Shown: positions 9,876-19,494 of the stretch, piece by piece
Layout of the letters: every line of letters begins with the position of its first letter
How positions within the stretch are numbered: position 1 is the stretch's first letter
From: an uncultured Gammaproteobacteria bacterium
GTDB lineage: Bacteria; Pseudomonadota; Gammaproteobacteria; Eutrophobiales; Eutrophobiaceae
NCBI GenBank assembly: GCA_958295485.1
Contig: OY282354.1
Span: 62,001 to 126,000, forward strand
Direction: 5' to 3'
DNA: 64,000 nucleotides
The notes under the pieces: model-generated
Told to the model about the DNA's origin: nothing
Database searches by the model: none
What the model saw: only the letters and a program-made list of their open reading frames with translations
Position numbers and translations under genes: made by a program

Positions 9876-10217
9876 TTAATGTCCCTCATTGCCGTGCACG
9901 GCGATAAATCGTCTCTCTGCGAAACTGTGGGGCACGTTCGGGTCGCCGTCATATAATTCGACGTTGGGCGCAATTTCAGCGTGCATGAGCGCCAGGTCAA
10001 ACAGTCTCGCGGATTGTTCGGGCAATTCTCCGATGGGATATTGATCGGCGTGGTCCAGTATCCGCTCCAGGTGGGGCAAAACGGCATTGTAGAAGGCGAT
10101 CAACTCCTCCCGGGTTGAGGCAAGACGTTTATCCCATCGAGTGTTTTGCGTGGGCAAGGCCCATTCCACCGCCCAGGTTTCCAATTCTCCAAAACCTTCG
10201 GGCAAAAGTCGCGCCAT
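9876..10217 (-). CDS. Conserved 113-aa protein of the Rieske operon
   Basis: Starts MARLLPEGFGELETWAVEW and is mostly predicted helix, with ERILDHADQYPIGELPEQSARLFDLALMHAEI in two parts of the middle. No signal peptide, cofactor motif or membrane segment. I do not recognise a named family, but small helical proteins of this kind lie beside Rieske oxygenases in catabolic clusters. It is 10 bases after the oxygenase gene and two bases before the SnoaL gene, so all three are one transcript. Confidence 0.65.
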   Translation of the reverse strand: MARLLPEGFGELETWAVEWALPTQNTRWDKRLASTREELIAFYNAVLPHLERILDHADQYPIGELPEQSARLFDLALMHAEIAPNVELYDGDPNVPHSFAERRFIAVHGNEGH

Positions 10218-10227
10218 CGATTATCCC

Positions 10228-11433
10228 TCAGCCTGCGTTCAGGTATTTTTCCAGCACGTGATAGCCGTGCCTGACAAGAATTTCCTCATCATGCAGGTTC
10301 ATGAATTTTTTACTGCCGGAATTCAATGCGAAAAAAGTGCCCTCCATTGTCGCCGTATCTTCCAGCCAGGCGTTGCGTTGCACTACCATGGCATGTTCCA
10401 GCGCCCATTTCTCGCTATTGGTCGTCGGTTCCATGACGTTGTACTTGCCTTCCCACAAACATTTGTCATAACCGATGGGCCAGAACTGGTGAGTAAACCA
10501 GATGCCTTCTGATACATGCAATAACCAGTTCGGGAAGAATACGCTCAATTCAAAGGCAAAATCATCCCGTTTTTCATCGTTCACGGTGGCCGGCAAAATC
10601 GTTTCCTTGACATTGTTCACCAATGACCCCCTGGCCCTGGCCTGGGCCAATGCGGCTACCGGCGGCGCGTCTTTCGGCGGGTTGAAACAGACTGCGGTGG
10701 TGCGATGGTCACCCAATAACTTGATCATCTGCAAACCGGTTGAAAACGTGCCGGGAAAAGAACCTGCGTGGATGGTGTTCACGTGATAGGCCTCGGCAAA
10801 GGCATCAAGACCCACCTTCCAATTACAATCGAGGTAAGTGTAATAAGTAAAATTATGGGTAATGTCGCGGTAAGGAAACCCGGAAAAATGACTGCCCATA
10901 TCCCCCAGGTACTCGCGCAGCCCCGTGGCTGGACGCTCATCCAGGTTGATGAAGATGAAACCTTCCCAGGTATCACAGTTGATCGGCGTCAACCCGTTCT
11001 CGGATTTTTTGAAACAGGGCGGCATGCCGGTTTCTTCCTGGGCGCCGATGAGTTCGCCTTTATCGTTATAGGTCCACGCATGAAAACGACAGCTGAAAGC
11101 GGCCTTCTGCCCAAAATTGTCCCATTCGCCTTCCGGTACCACGACCGTGTTTCCCCGGTGGGAGCACGTGTTATGAAACGCGCGAACCTTGTTATCTTTG
11201 CCCCTGATCAATAACACCGTGGTACTGGCGAAATCCAACCGTTTCAGCTTGTAACATCCAGGCGACGGCAGCTCTTCGACCCGGCCTATATGCAACCAGA
11301 CCTTTTTGAATACCTTCTCCACCTCTTGCTGATAGATATTCTCTGAAATACAGGGTTCTGTCGGAACGGGGTCTTCACCCAACCAGGGATAGGTCCTGGC
11401 CCAGCGACGACTCTCAACTACGGCTGCACACAT
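10228..11433 (-). CDS. Rieske non-haem iron oxygenase, alpha subunit
   Basis: 401 residues when started at the ATG at 11433 (MCAAVVESRRWARTYPW), which has GAGAGGAG about 10 bases upstream; a longer frame from 11544 lacks a good site. The Rieske [2Fe-2S] ligands are CSHRG and CRFHAW (C-X-H ... C-X2-H) in the first third. The mononuclear iron ligands are in DAFAEAYHVNTIH in the middle. The family activates O2 to hydroxylate or demethylate aromatic and related substrates with electrons from a reductase, not found here. The substrate cannot be read from sequence. It leads a three-gene minus-strand operon. Confidence 0.9.
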   Translation of the reverse strand: MCAAVVESRRWARTYPWLGEDPVPTEPCISENIYQQEVEKVFKKVWLHIGRVEELPSPGCYKLKRLDFASTTVLLIRGKDNKVRAFHNTCSHRGNTVVVPEGEWDNFGQKAAFSCRFHAWTYNDKGELIGAQEETGMPPCFKKSENGLTPINCDTWEGFIFINLDERPATGLREYLGDMGSHFSGFPYRDITHNFTYYTYLDCNWKVGLDAFAEAYHVNTIHAGSFPGTFSTGLQMIKLLGDHRTTAVCFNPPKDAPPVAALAQARARGSLVNNVKETILPATVNDEKRDDFAFELSVFFPNWLLHVSEGIWFTHQFWPIGYDKCLWEGKYNVMEPTTNSEKWALEHAMVVQRNAWLEDTATMEGTFFALNSGSKKFMNLHDEEILVRHGYHVLEKYLNAG

Positions 11434-11569
11434 AATCCGGCTCCTCTCAGCGCTTTTGCCATGACAGTATAATAAACCTGTCTTCCCAATGCCATACTTG
11501 AACGTGGGCCGTGTTTTTTGCCATCGGCGGACGTTGTAAAGCATTTCTTTACAGCTGAATTTTCCTCTA

Positions 11570-11719
11570 ATTCGCCCTCACCGGGGGAACCTGCTGCAGA
11601 TTCCCCCGGCGAGGGGAGATAAAGGAGGCAAAGCCCCGCTGTGCCGGCTGCCCCAACCGCTCCAGGTTCCCCCGACAAGGGGGGATAAAGGGGAGTTGGA
11701 GGAACCCTGGCGAGGGGGG
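11570..11719. repeat. G/C-rich imperfect repeats between Rieske operon and metallopeptidase
   Basis: Variants of a unit like TTCCCCCGGCGAGGGGAGA occur at least three times with GATAAAGG between them (about 11590-11720), interrupted by unrelated sequence. Inverted C-run/G-run pairs can form hairpins. The whole 11434-11719 interval carries no credible gene. It resembles intergenic palindromic repeats that serve as transcription barriers, but a named family cannot be assigned. Confidence 0.5.
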
Positions 11720-12430
11720 TTAAGACAAGGTCATTTCCAATTTATGTTTCCGTTTTTTCCAATCAGGAAGAAAGCGCTCAAGCAAGTTATAAAACTCCGC
11801 CCCGTGATTGGGATGAAGCAGGTGGCATAACTCGTGGATAACAACGTATTCAATACACTCCCTGGGGGCTTTTATCAGTTCCAGGTTCAACGTTATTCCC
11901 CCTTTCCTGCTGAAACTGCCCCAGCGTGTTTTCATATTGCGGATTTTAAGGGGGGGCTTGTCCATCCCCTTTTTTTGAAAGCGCTGCCAACATTCTTCAA
12001 GCACTTGAGAGAAATAAACGCCCGCCTTGCCCCGGTACCAATCTTCCAGCAACGCCGCGATATGCTCCGGTTTGTCATCAACCGCCGTTATATGAAAGAA
12101 CCCGCGCTTTAACAAAACGCTGTCGGTTTCAGATCGCGTTATCTTCAACCGATACTTTCTGCCCAGGTAAAGGTGGCTTTCACCACCGACAAACCTCCGC
12201 TTGGGGGTACGCGGGTCAAACTGCGCAAAATGACGAAGCTGGCGTTCTATCCAACGCGCGCGCCTGTGAACATGGTACGCAACAAAGTTTTCATCTGTTC
12301 CTGACGGGGCTTTGACAACCACCGAGCCGTCCGGGTGAACGGCGATTGCCAGAGATTTTCTTTTTGAATAGCTCAGGTGAAACGGGATGGACTTGCCCGC
12401 GTAGGTGATGGATCGCTGAGTTCCCGGCAT
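11720..12430 (-). CDS. YgjP/SprT-like zinc metallopeptidase (M48-type, DUF45)
   Basis: 236 residues from the ATG at 12430, with GGGAG nine bases upstream. The N-terminal half has the YgjP pattern (SYSKRKSLAIAVHPDGSVVVKAP). The C-terminal half contains MKTRWGSFSRKGGITLN and the zinc motif VIHELCHLLHPNHG, in which HELCH supplies two His ligands and the Glu. The family is cytoplasmic; E. coli YgjP and relatives often lie beside type I restriction genes. Here it stands alone between a repeat tract and the divergent AAA ATPase gene. Confidence 0.88.
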   Translation of the reverse strand: MPGTQRSITYAGKSIPFHLSYSKRKSLAIAVHPDGSVVVKAPSGTDENFVAYHVHRRARWIERQLRHFAQFDPRTPKRRFVGGESHLYLGRKYRLKITRSETDSVLLKRGFFHITAVDDKPEHIAALLEDWYRGKAGVYFSQVLEECWQRFQKKGMDKPPLKIRNMKTRWGSFSRKGGITLNLELIKAPRECIEYVVIHELCHLLHPNHGAEFYNLLERFLPDWKKRKHKLEMTLS

Positions 12431-12538
12431 CAAGGGCGCTCCCGGAATTTGGGAAGGGTTATTTCATTCATGGTAGATTTTGAATTATGAACGGCGAATT
12501 ATATACTGCTGTCAACAAATCAAGGAATCAAGACGCGT

Positions 12539-13744
12539 ATGAACGAGACCGTTGTAACGCTAAAACGCTCACCCTTCAAACCCGGTAGTGGCCTGTCGCC
12601 CCCAACGCTGGCCGGGCGGGCCAAGGAACAGTCCCTGCTGCAACGCCACCTGGACGACTTGGCGGCCGGGGAGGGCGCCGCGCGCGACGTCATTCTGGTA
12701 GGGCCACGAGGCAACGGCAAGACTGCGCTGTTGAACCGCTTCAAGAATACGATAAGCGCAGTGACAACGGCAACGGGGAAGAGGATTGACGTGGTTTCCG
12801 CCACCCCGGAGCAGATACTGGAACCAGAGGCGCTGTTGCGGAAATTGATTCCCGAGGACAAATTCAAACCGGATGAGATCGGGTTTGATATCAAGGTGAT
12901 CAAGGCTGCATGGTCGAACGCCCGCCCGGAGGAGTTCCTGGCCGATGCGCTGGTTGCGCGGTGTCGAAAGCAACCGCTCATCCTGCTGGTGGATGAGGCG
13001 CACACCCTGGACCCGCAGGTCGGGCGGGCGTTGCTGAACGCCAGTCAGAGCGCCCGTCAGGAGGCGCCGTTTCTGCTGGTCCTGGCCGGTACGCCGCGTC
13101 TGCCGGATCATCTGGATTCCATGGAGGCGACCTTCTGGGACCGGGGCAAGCAAGTCGGCATCGGGCTGCTGACCCGGGACGCGGCCGCGGAGGCCCTGAC
13201 GCAGCCGTTCGAACGTGAGGTTGACATTGATTTCGACGATGACGCCTTGAACGATGTCCTGTCCGAGTCCCAGCATTATCCGTATTTTCTGCAGCTGTGG
13301 GGCGATGCGCTGTGGGCCGCGGCGGCAACCGACGACCGGCGGCAGATTGAGCTCGCTGACCCTGGCCGGATAAAAGTCATCGGCATGAAGGAAGTCAACA
13401 AGGCGCGACCCGAGTTTGAAGATGAGCGAACCACCTACTACGAGCAACGGCGCCGGCAACTAATCAAGCATAAACTTCTGCCCGCCGCCAACGCCGTGGG
13501 GGAGGCCTTTGCCGGGCGCGATTCTTTCAGCGAGTATGAGGTAGACGTGGCCATTGCCGGATTTCTGGGGCTACCATACGACGATGACCGCGTCCTTTCG
13601 ACCCGGGAGACCCTGAGCCACATGGGTTATATCTGGAGTCCACCCGGCGCACGCGACAACTACGCGCCGGGGATTCCGTCTCTTATGAACTACCTCCTCG
13701 CAGATACGGCTAAAAGCAACGTGGCAAATCCAGGACACCCATAG
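12539..13744 (+). CDS. Orc1/Cdc6-like AAA ATPase
   Basis: 401 residues. Walker A is GPRGNGKT at 55-62, Walker B LILLVDEAH ending with Asp152-Glu153, and a sensor-like LVLAGTPRLPD follows. The C-terminal third could be a winged helix (QLIKHKLLPAANAVGEAF). These are the features of the bacterial Orc1/Cdc6-like AAA_16 group, seen in mobile and defence loci. No partner gene is adjacent on the same strand. Its last six residues, ANPGHP, and the stop are encoded by the start of a direct repeat also found at 19710, so the native C-terminus may have been altered. Role unknown. Confidence 0.75.
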   Translation: MNETVVTLKRSPFKPGSGLSPPTLAGRAKEQSLLQRHLDDLAAGEGAARDVILVGPRGNGKTALLNRFKNTISAVTTATGKRIDVVSATPEQILEPEALLRKLIPEDKFKPDEIGFDIKVIKAAWSNARPEEFLADALVARCRKQPLILLVDEAHTLDPQVGRALLNASQSARQEAPFLLVLAGTPRLPDHLDSMEATFWDRGKQVGIGLLTRDAAAEALTQPFEREVDIDFDDDALNDVLSESQHYPYFLQLWGDALWAAAATDDRRQIELADPGRIKVIGMKEVNKARPEFEDERTTYYEQRRRQLIKHKLLPAANAVGEAFAGRDSFSEYEVDVAIAGFLGLPYDDDRVLSTRETLSHMGYIWSPPGARDNYAPGIPSLMNYLLADTAKSNVANPGHP

Positions 13745-13988
13745 ATTTGGTGGTAAAATCAGGAACCAACCTGTGAAACATTGTGGCTGGATATTGTTAT
13801 AATGCGGCGAGCATGGGCAGGAACACTGACGCTTTACGCCTCCGTATTCGGCGAGGCTACTCCGGCAGACCTGTGGCTGAAATCCAATCTCTGTCCCAAC
13901 TGTGGAGTTTATTACAAGAGAAGTAATGAAGTGGGCGCATCAACCGTCTTTGATGACAGGCACCCCAGACTGGCTGACATGGGGCTTG
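13724..13988. repeat. Direct repeat, left copy (with internal deletion)
   Basis: Matches 19710-20309 in two pieces. Bases 13724-13803 correspond to 19710-19789 with few mismatches. Bases from about 13804 to 13988 correspond to about 20123-20309. The roughly 330 bases between, containing most of the GRDP-like gene, are absent here. The junction falls at TGCGGC, a short shared sequence. The two copies bound the Avs-like block. Confidence 0.85.
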
Positions 13989-14008
13989 TGAACACCGATT
14001 CCGGCTGA
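13804..14008 (+). pseudogene. 3' fragment of the GRDP-like gene
   Basis: Encodes AWAGTLTLYASVFGEATPADLW in two parts and later NEVGASTVFDDRHPRLADMGL, nearly identical to the last 60 residues of the intact gene at 19814-20317. The start and conserved WHLHILDT region are missing. Two residues of the Cys/Arg cluster differ (CPNCGVYYKRS here, CPNCGRRCERS there). It is a deletion relic within the left repeat copy. Confidence 0.8.
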
Positions 14009-14048
14009 ACGTGAACACTTTTCGGTCATAACTGGAATCAGTGTTCAC
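13988..14048. repeat. Inverted repeat at the 3' end of the Avs-like gene
   Basis: GTGAACACCGATTCC at 13988-14002 pairs with GGAATCAGTGTTCAC at 14034-14048 with one mismatch across 15 positions. The right arm includes the stop codon of the Avs-like gene. It resembles REP-type intergenic palindromes and may end transcription from both sides. It coincides with one edge of the repeat-bounded block. Confidence 0.6.
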
Positions 14049-17000
14049 GAGCGACCGGGTTTTGCAATGAACCAAATGTTACCGGTAATACCATCTTTTG
14101 TTAGTTTGTACATGCCGCTGTAAACCAATAGACCATAAAAATGTTCTGCCCCCTGAGTGACTAACCGCTTTTCTCCGCCAACCAACCAAACAAGTTGTAA
14201 GTCATTATCTTCTAGCCAACTAAAAAGATGTTCAGTTCTACAAAGTGCGGAAGAAGCGCCCTTACTTTCCACACCCGGGTCAAAGAATATTGTTTGCCCT
14301 TCATCATTTTGCCAACAGCCGATTTTCATTAAATCCGGGCTTAAGTTGAGTGCTTTAATTATTTTTTTCGAAGGCAAATGTATTAAAATGTCTTTATCCA
14401 AAGACTTATCTAAACTTGCCAGTTCCCACTCATATACGGTAGTAGGCACCAAGTTTTCGACCTTACACTCGCAACCGGTCTTGAATTCTAAATCAGCGTT
14501 CCAATCTGTCATGTCCTTATAGATAGGATGCCAAGGGTATTCTCTGAAAAATCCTTGATGACCAGTTGAATTGCGGTTAATCACAAAAGGGGAACAGAGG
14601 TTTTTATCTACGACAGATTTTTCCAATTTGATGAGATGACTCTTTCTAACAATACAAGAATTGATGCGGTACCAAGCATCCTGCATAGGAATATTATCTT
14701 CGCCTACTTTTGGTTCCTTTGTCCAACTTGCAAAACCACTTAAAACCGACCAACGGTTGGATTCCAAGTCTTTTACTTGAAGTAATTCTTTAAATGGCGG
14801 TACGATTTCTTCATTCCAAAGCCATTTTTGCAATTCTTCTATTGATACACTGCTAATAAAGGGATATACGAATGGTTGCCACCAATACTCCTTCCAGTTA
14901 TTCCATCCTCTATCTCCTGCTGATCTAATCCAATGCGTTGGGTCAAGATTTCTCTCGTGAATCTGCCAGGGCCCATAGAACTTGGAATAGTCCACACAGG
15001 TATATCCTTTGTCCTTATAGAAACAATTATCTGCCAAGTGTGCAAGGAATTCGTATAAAGCAATCCACTGGTATTTTTTTCCAATCCGTTCGACTATACG
15101 TTCAGTTCGTCCTATACCGCGCACATGATATCGTTCAAAATCTTCAAATAGGCCCTTTGACCCCCCAAGGTCTATAGCCCTTTTGCATACCCAACGTTGG
15201 GCTTTTCTTCTACTAAATGCTCCAATCGAATCACTCCCCGATAAACCCATTATCCATCGGAAATACTCTTGCTGATCAGGCTGTAGTGAGGCTTTAATGT
15301 CTTTTTCCAGAATATCATACTCAGAGGGGCTTCTACCTTTTTCAGCATCAGCAAAAATAATATTAGCTCTAAGTGATTCAAGATCAAAAGGCTCAGCTTT
15401 CAAGTGCCCCTGGTTGTCCAAATGGGACAGAAATCTATCTTTCAAATCACCTTTAAGTGTATTTGCAAAATCCACTTGCAGTTCATAGACGGTTTGGGGG
15501 TTTTCACTACCGATTGGTGCTGGGCTCCAATCGTGAACATAGCTCATTGTATAATTGCCAAAATCGCCAGGAGACCCCATTATTGAATTTCTGATTGATG
15601 ATTGAAACTTGCCACCAACCAGAACGTCAAGTTCTTGTTCGCCAGGGTCATTCAGTGGCCATGCACTTTTGTATGGTGGCCGAAAGGTCTGCGGGTCTAT
15701 ACTTTTACTTAATACGCCTTTATAGAACGCGTACTCCATGATGCCTCTCGCATAATCACGCAATAAGAGATGGGGAGTTGGTTCTCCATTCGCAAATAAC
15801 TTCTCCCATACCCAATCAGCAACTTTTATCAACAGTTGGTTATTATTAACATTTGTTACCACACCGTAAGCAATTGCGTAAAGTCTTTCCAACACATAAA
15901 AATCATCAACATCACCAAATTTTTCAAGCAAAGGAGTAAGTAGGTCAGGATATGCAACCAAGATTCTAACAACGGATTTTGTAGCCTGATCTCGAACTCT
16001 TCTATTAGAAGAAGAAGTCATCCATATAAGGACTATTGAACAAAGGTGAATACGCTCTGGCTCTACTCGTTCCAACACACTAAAATACGCCCAATCAATA
16101 AGGGATCTAAGCACAGATTCCCCTTCTCCCTGATCTTCCTCATAGTCACTGATAGCAATATGGGTTGACCAAAAGGCATCTCGCTCGGGCATTTTTTGCT
16201 TGATCAAATTTTCATGTAAGAATTCTGCATTCCAAGGATGTTTTGGTTCAGTAGATAACTTCAATAAAACATCAATACTAGGTGAATAAAATCCTTGTTG
16301 CGGAATCTTGTTTAGAAGCTCCAATGTCCGTGTACTAAATGATTCCGCTGTTCTCCACTGCAAAGTATCGGTAAAAACCTGCTCAAAAACCCATTGATTA
16401 TTAACTATTTTCCGGGGTAATAAATCTACAATCTCTTTTCCAAACTCTTCGGCAACAATAATACTTAGAGCAGCCAATATCCCGGTGTATTTATAACGCT
16501 GTTCGCCAACAATCCGTGAAAACTTACCATCACTCCCAAAAGCCTGGACAATTTCTTCATTGTCAATATCCTTAACTAAGCTAATCGCAATAAACTGATC
16601 GCTAAACCTCTCGTAGGTAAACCGAACAACTGGGCGGTCTCTTATTCCCGAAATAGTGGTTTCATAGCCCACATCCTCAGCAAACACACTTTCATTAAAA
16701 AGAACGTCAAACAGTGATTCTCCATAATTAGGCCTAGTGTCAAAGCCATTCACCAATGCAACAGCTTTATCCGTTGGTAGGCCGAACTGATTATCCGGAT
16801 AAAGAGAAGAAGCAAAAGCCTCTAATGCCTTACGAACCACATTCTCACCGGGACGGTAATGCTTTTTAGTAGCAACAGAGCGTTCAATGCTATCTAAATA
16901 AAACTCTATCAAATTAGATATACCGCGTAGCCCCTTAGGAAACTCGGTCATTCCTTGTTCACGCATAGCCTTACAACAAGTTTTTAAAAAAAGAGGATTC

Positions 17001-18556
17001 GTAAATTCCGGCGAGATAATCGGCATACTCGGTTTTGCTATGCCTTGTCGATTTAAGTACTCAGAAACTGCACGATGCTCAAAATCTTTGAATCCATAAT
17101 GTTTAATCTTAATAATTGATTTATCAATAAGTTCCTTAGGCACCAGCCAATCGACATAGGTGGTCCTACAACTGAGTACGATACTTATATGTCTAAATCT
17201 TGAAATATCTGTCAGCAAAGCGCTCAGATGGTTTTTCCAGTCCTCGCGGTTGCTACCTTCGTTTATGGCATCAATAACAATTAGCGTATTGGTTTTATGT
17301 GTTTCACCAGCGGCATCAAGCGCTCCTAAAAACTCCTCGTTACTCGCATCATCCAAACCCAACATGTCTTTTAAGGTAGCCAGTGGATTCCTACCAACGT
17401 AATGTTGTCCCAGCAGAAATACCGTAGGGAGGCTTTCAGCTAATCGAGATAATGAAACGGCACAAAGTAAATGAGATTTGCCAATACCCGCATCACCAAT
17501 AAGCAGTACATTTTGCAATTGTGCTGACTTACATGCCCCACTTTTAAGAAAGTTTAATAGATCATGGGTTGCTGAATTAAGCTGATAAAAGTCACTTTGA
17601 ATTGAGTAAAAAACGCTTTTGCTACCTGAGTCATTTATGTCAGACAAACCTTTACGAATATCTGATAAATGAGAGGACAGATCACTAAGTTGCTTAATAT
17701 ATTCATCAATCGCGTCTACAAAAATTTCCTTATTTAATCCTGTTTGTAAATTGGTTGTGATGTCATCAATTTGAATTCTAAAGCTACAATATTTAGAGGC
17801 ATCCCATTTTTTTAAAGCCTCTGCCATTGACGTTTTAGCTTGTGACGAGTGCTTGTTCCAGTTTCTAACATTTTCTTCTATTAACATCCGCCAACTCTTC
17901 GTGTTACCCAGTGCATCAAAGACGCGAGCAATGGGTAAGTTCAAATGATGTTCAGGGGTATAACGCTCTCCGAGTGCATTTTTTGACTTTTTACTTAATC
18001 TTTCAAAAACATTTGATGTGAGAATCGGAGCACTAAACCAGTATCTGGCTCTACCGGAAAACTCAGCCGTATCCTTCTGCAACATCAACGACAGCTCATG
18101 CTTACCCCAGTAACAAAACTCGACCTGCATGGATTTATTGGCAGCTATTTCTTCCCATCTCTTTACATGCTCCTGCCACTTATCCAATTCTGTGATAGCC
18201 TGTTTTCCATTTTTATCTTTCCTACGACTATCGTTCCGGTCCTTAGGTAGACAGATGTAATACTTGGTTAACTTTGGATGTTTATCCAATGCAGACTCGA
18301 CAGATTCCGATATCTGACGCCACTGCGAAGATCTTAATGGTTTCAGAAAATATTTAGCCTGCCAAGCATGCTCGGACTCGTCATTTAACTTCCAATAGCA
18401 TTCTATTCCTGCATCTCCACCGGCCCCGTCTTTACGAACAAAATATTCAGCGCTCTCAGGTTTAGATAGATGCGCCAACTGACACACTAGCTCCTCAAAG
18501 CCTCCATTTTGACTTCCATCATGGCTTCGGATTTGGGAGAAATCTAGGCTTTGCAT
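14045..18556 (-). CDS. Avs-like STAND NTPase with N-terminal PD-(D/E)XK-type nuclease
   Basis: 1503 residues from the ATG at 18556, preceded by GGGAG at six bases; an upstream ATG at 18583 would add nine residues. Near the N-terminus FEELVCQL (from about 20), GGDAGIECYW (46-55) and QAKYF (66-70) give the E, D...E, K order of a PD-(D/E)XK nuclease. After a linker come Walker A GDAGIGKS (354-361) and Walker B LIVIDAINEG (425-434), a NACHT/STAND pattern. The remaining 1000 residues are helix-rich sensor sequence. This matches AVAST (Avs) proteins, which recognise phage proteins such as terminase or portal and cleave DNA on activation. Codon use is AT-richer than in neighbours. Subtype (Avs2-4) cannot be settled by eye. 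Confidence 0.78.
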   Translation of the reverse strand: MQSLDFSQIRSHDGSQNGGFEELVCQLAHLSKPESAEYFVRKDGAGGDAGIECYWKLNDESEHAWQAKYFLKPLRSSQWRQISESVESALDKHPKLTKYYICLPKDRNDSRRKDKNGKQAITELDKWQEHVKRWEEIAANKSMQVEFCYWGKHELSLMLQKDTAEFSGRARYWFSAPILTSNVFERLSKKSKNALGERYTPEHHLNLPIARVFDALGNTKSWRMLIEENVRNWNKHSSQAKTSMAEALKKWDASKYCSFRIQIDDITTNLQTGLNKEIFVDAIDEYIKQLSDLSSHLSDIRKGLSDINDSGSKSVFYSIQSDFYQLNSATHDLLNFLKSGACKSAQLQNVLLIGDAGIGKSHLLCAVSLSRLAESLPTVFLLGQHYVGRNPLATLKDMLGLDDASNEEFLGALDAAGETHKTNTLIVIDAINEGSNREDWKNHLSALLTDISRFRHISIVLSCRTTYVDWLVPKELIDKSIIKIKHYGFKDFEHRAVSEYLNRQGIAKPSMPIISPEFTNPLFLKTCCKAMREQGMTEFPKGLRGISNLIEFYLDSIERSVATKKHYRPGENVVRKALEAFASSLYPDNQFGLPTDKAVALVNGFDTRPNYGESLFDVLFNESVFAEDVGYETTISGIRDRPVVRFTYERFSDQFIAISLVKDIDNEEIVQAFGSDGKFSRIVGEQRYKYTGILAALSIIVAEEFGKEIVDLLPRKIVNNQWVFEQVFTDTLQWRTAESFSTRTLELLNKIPQQGFYSPSIDVLLKLSTEPKHPWNAEFLHENLIKQKMPERDAFWSTHIAISDYEEDQGEGESVLRSLIDWAYFSVLERVEPERIHLCSIVLIWMTSSSNRRVRDQATKSVVRILVAYPDLLTPLLEKFGDVDDFYVLERLYAIAYGVVTNVNNNQLLIKVADWVWEKLFANGEPTPHLLLRDYARGIMEYAFYKGVLSKSIDPQTFRPPYKSAWPLNDPGEQELDVLVGGKFQSSIRNSIMGSPGDFGNYTMSYVHDWSPAPIGSENPQTVYELQVDFANTLKGDLKDRFLSHLDNQGHLKAEPFDLESLRANIIFADAEKGRSPSEYDILEKDIKASLQPDQQEYFRWIMGLSGSDSIGAFSRRKAQRWVCKRAIDLGGSKGLFEDFERYHVRGIGRTERIVERIGKKYQWIALYEFLAHLADNCFYKDKGYTCVDYSKFYGPWQIHERNLDPTHWIRSAGDRGWNNWKEYWWQPFVYPFISSVSIEELQKWLWNEEIVPPFKELLQVKDLESNRWSVLSGFASWTKEPKVGEDNIPMQDAWYRINSCIVRKSHLIKLEKSVVDKNLCSPFVINRNSTGHQGFFREYPWHPIYKDMTDWNADLEFKTGCECKVENLVPTTVYEWELASLDKSLDKDILIHLPSKKIIKALNLSPDLMKIGCWQNDEGQTIFFDPGVESKGASSALCRTEHLFSWLEDNDLQLVWLVGGEKRLVTQGAEHFYGLLVYSGMYKLTKDGITGNIWFIAKPGRS

Positions 18557-19494
18557 AGCTTTCTCCCAACTTTCACTCCCCATTCTCCCGTCAATAGCTT
18601 CTGCATCAATCCGCGTTTTTGGGTGTGGTATTGTCTGGCGAGTTGCTTGAATAGATTAATTTCACTTTTTGCTACATTAAGTATCTTAGCAATACGCATC
18701 TGGGTTGCCATAGATGGTAGTGGAATGGGTATTGTACCAAGGTCACTAAAACTTACCGTTTCACAAACACTGCCTTGAGCACTGTTTTTGATGCGTTGTT
18801 TTGCTTCATTGGACGAAAGCCAATGTAAGAAGTAGTCGCTACTAACTTTCTGTTCATCCAAGCTAAAAACGATATACATAGGGCTGAGGACACCGACATC
18901 CCAATCATCCAATCGAGCGATTGACCCGACATTAATGCGCGATGGGTTATAAGCATACTTGCCTTTCATAACGATTTTGTAGTTAGAGAGATTAGTGCTT
19001 GCAACACGACGTTCAAATTGTTCCTCCGGTAGTACAAAGCCGCTATGGTTGGTTACGCGAAATCCGGCATTCTTTGCCATCAATTTACGCATATTCACAA
19101 AGGCCTGCATAATTTTAATACTTGTTTTTATCGCTGTTTCACTTCGTAAGATTGCTGACAGCATGGCAATGCCTTGTTCTGTAAAAACATACGGCAGGTG
19201 CCTTCTTCCGCCATGTTTATTTGAGGTCAAAAATTGTGATTTCAAGTCTTGGTATTTTTGTGCGTTCAATTGAAATCTGAAATCCTTTGGAAAACGGGCG
19301 GGATAGTGTCGTATGATAGTTTGCCGGTTCTTGAGCGGAGTGAATATTCTTGTTGCGAATAAATCTTTTATGAGGTTTGGCTTATGGGTTGCACAATAGT
19401 TACCAGCAGAGAGTTTAATCAAGATGTAAGCAAGGCCAAGAGGGATGCCATGAAAGGCCCGGTGTTTATCACTGACCGCGGCCAGGCGGCCCAC
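18544..19494 (-). pseudogene. Chimeric remnant: ORF6N domain joined to HsdS C-terminal half
   Basis: The open frame has three parts. About 70 N-terminal residues are antisense to the Phd gene and match nothing. Residues about 68-135 (RFPKDFRFQL, GGRRHLPYVFTEQGIAML, LRSETAIKTSIKIMQAFV) are the phage-type ORF6N domain without its usual start. Residues about 155-310 (YKIVMKGKYAYNPSRINVGSIA, given in part, and SFSDLGTIPIPLPS, RGLMQKLLTGEW) are the second half of a type I specificity subunit. Neither part is complete, so this is probably a deletion fusion. It overlaps the Avs-like start and could still be expressed with it. A functional fusion cannot be excluded. Confidence 0.6.

Noticed and set aside
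11418..11678. 86-codon minus-strand frame before the Rieske gene
   Set aside because: It reads through G/C-rich repeats, has no ribosome binding site and overlaps the true Rieske start region.
18544..18583. ATG at 18583 as the start of the Avs-like gene
   Set aside because: The ATG at 18556 has a well-placed GGGAG, and the upstream one overlaps more of the preceding frame; the difference is nine residues.
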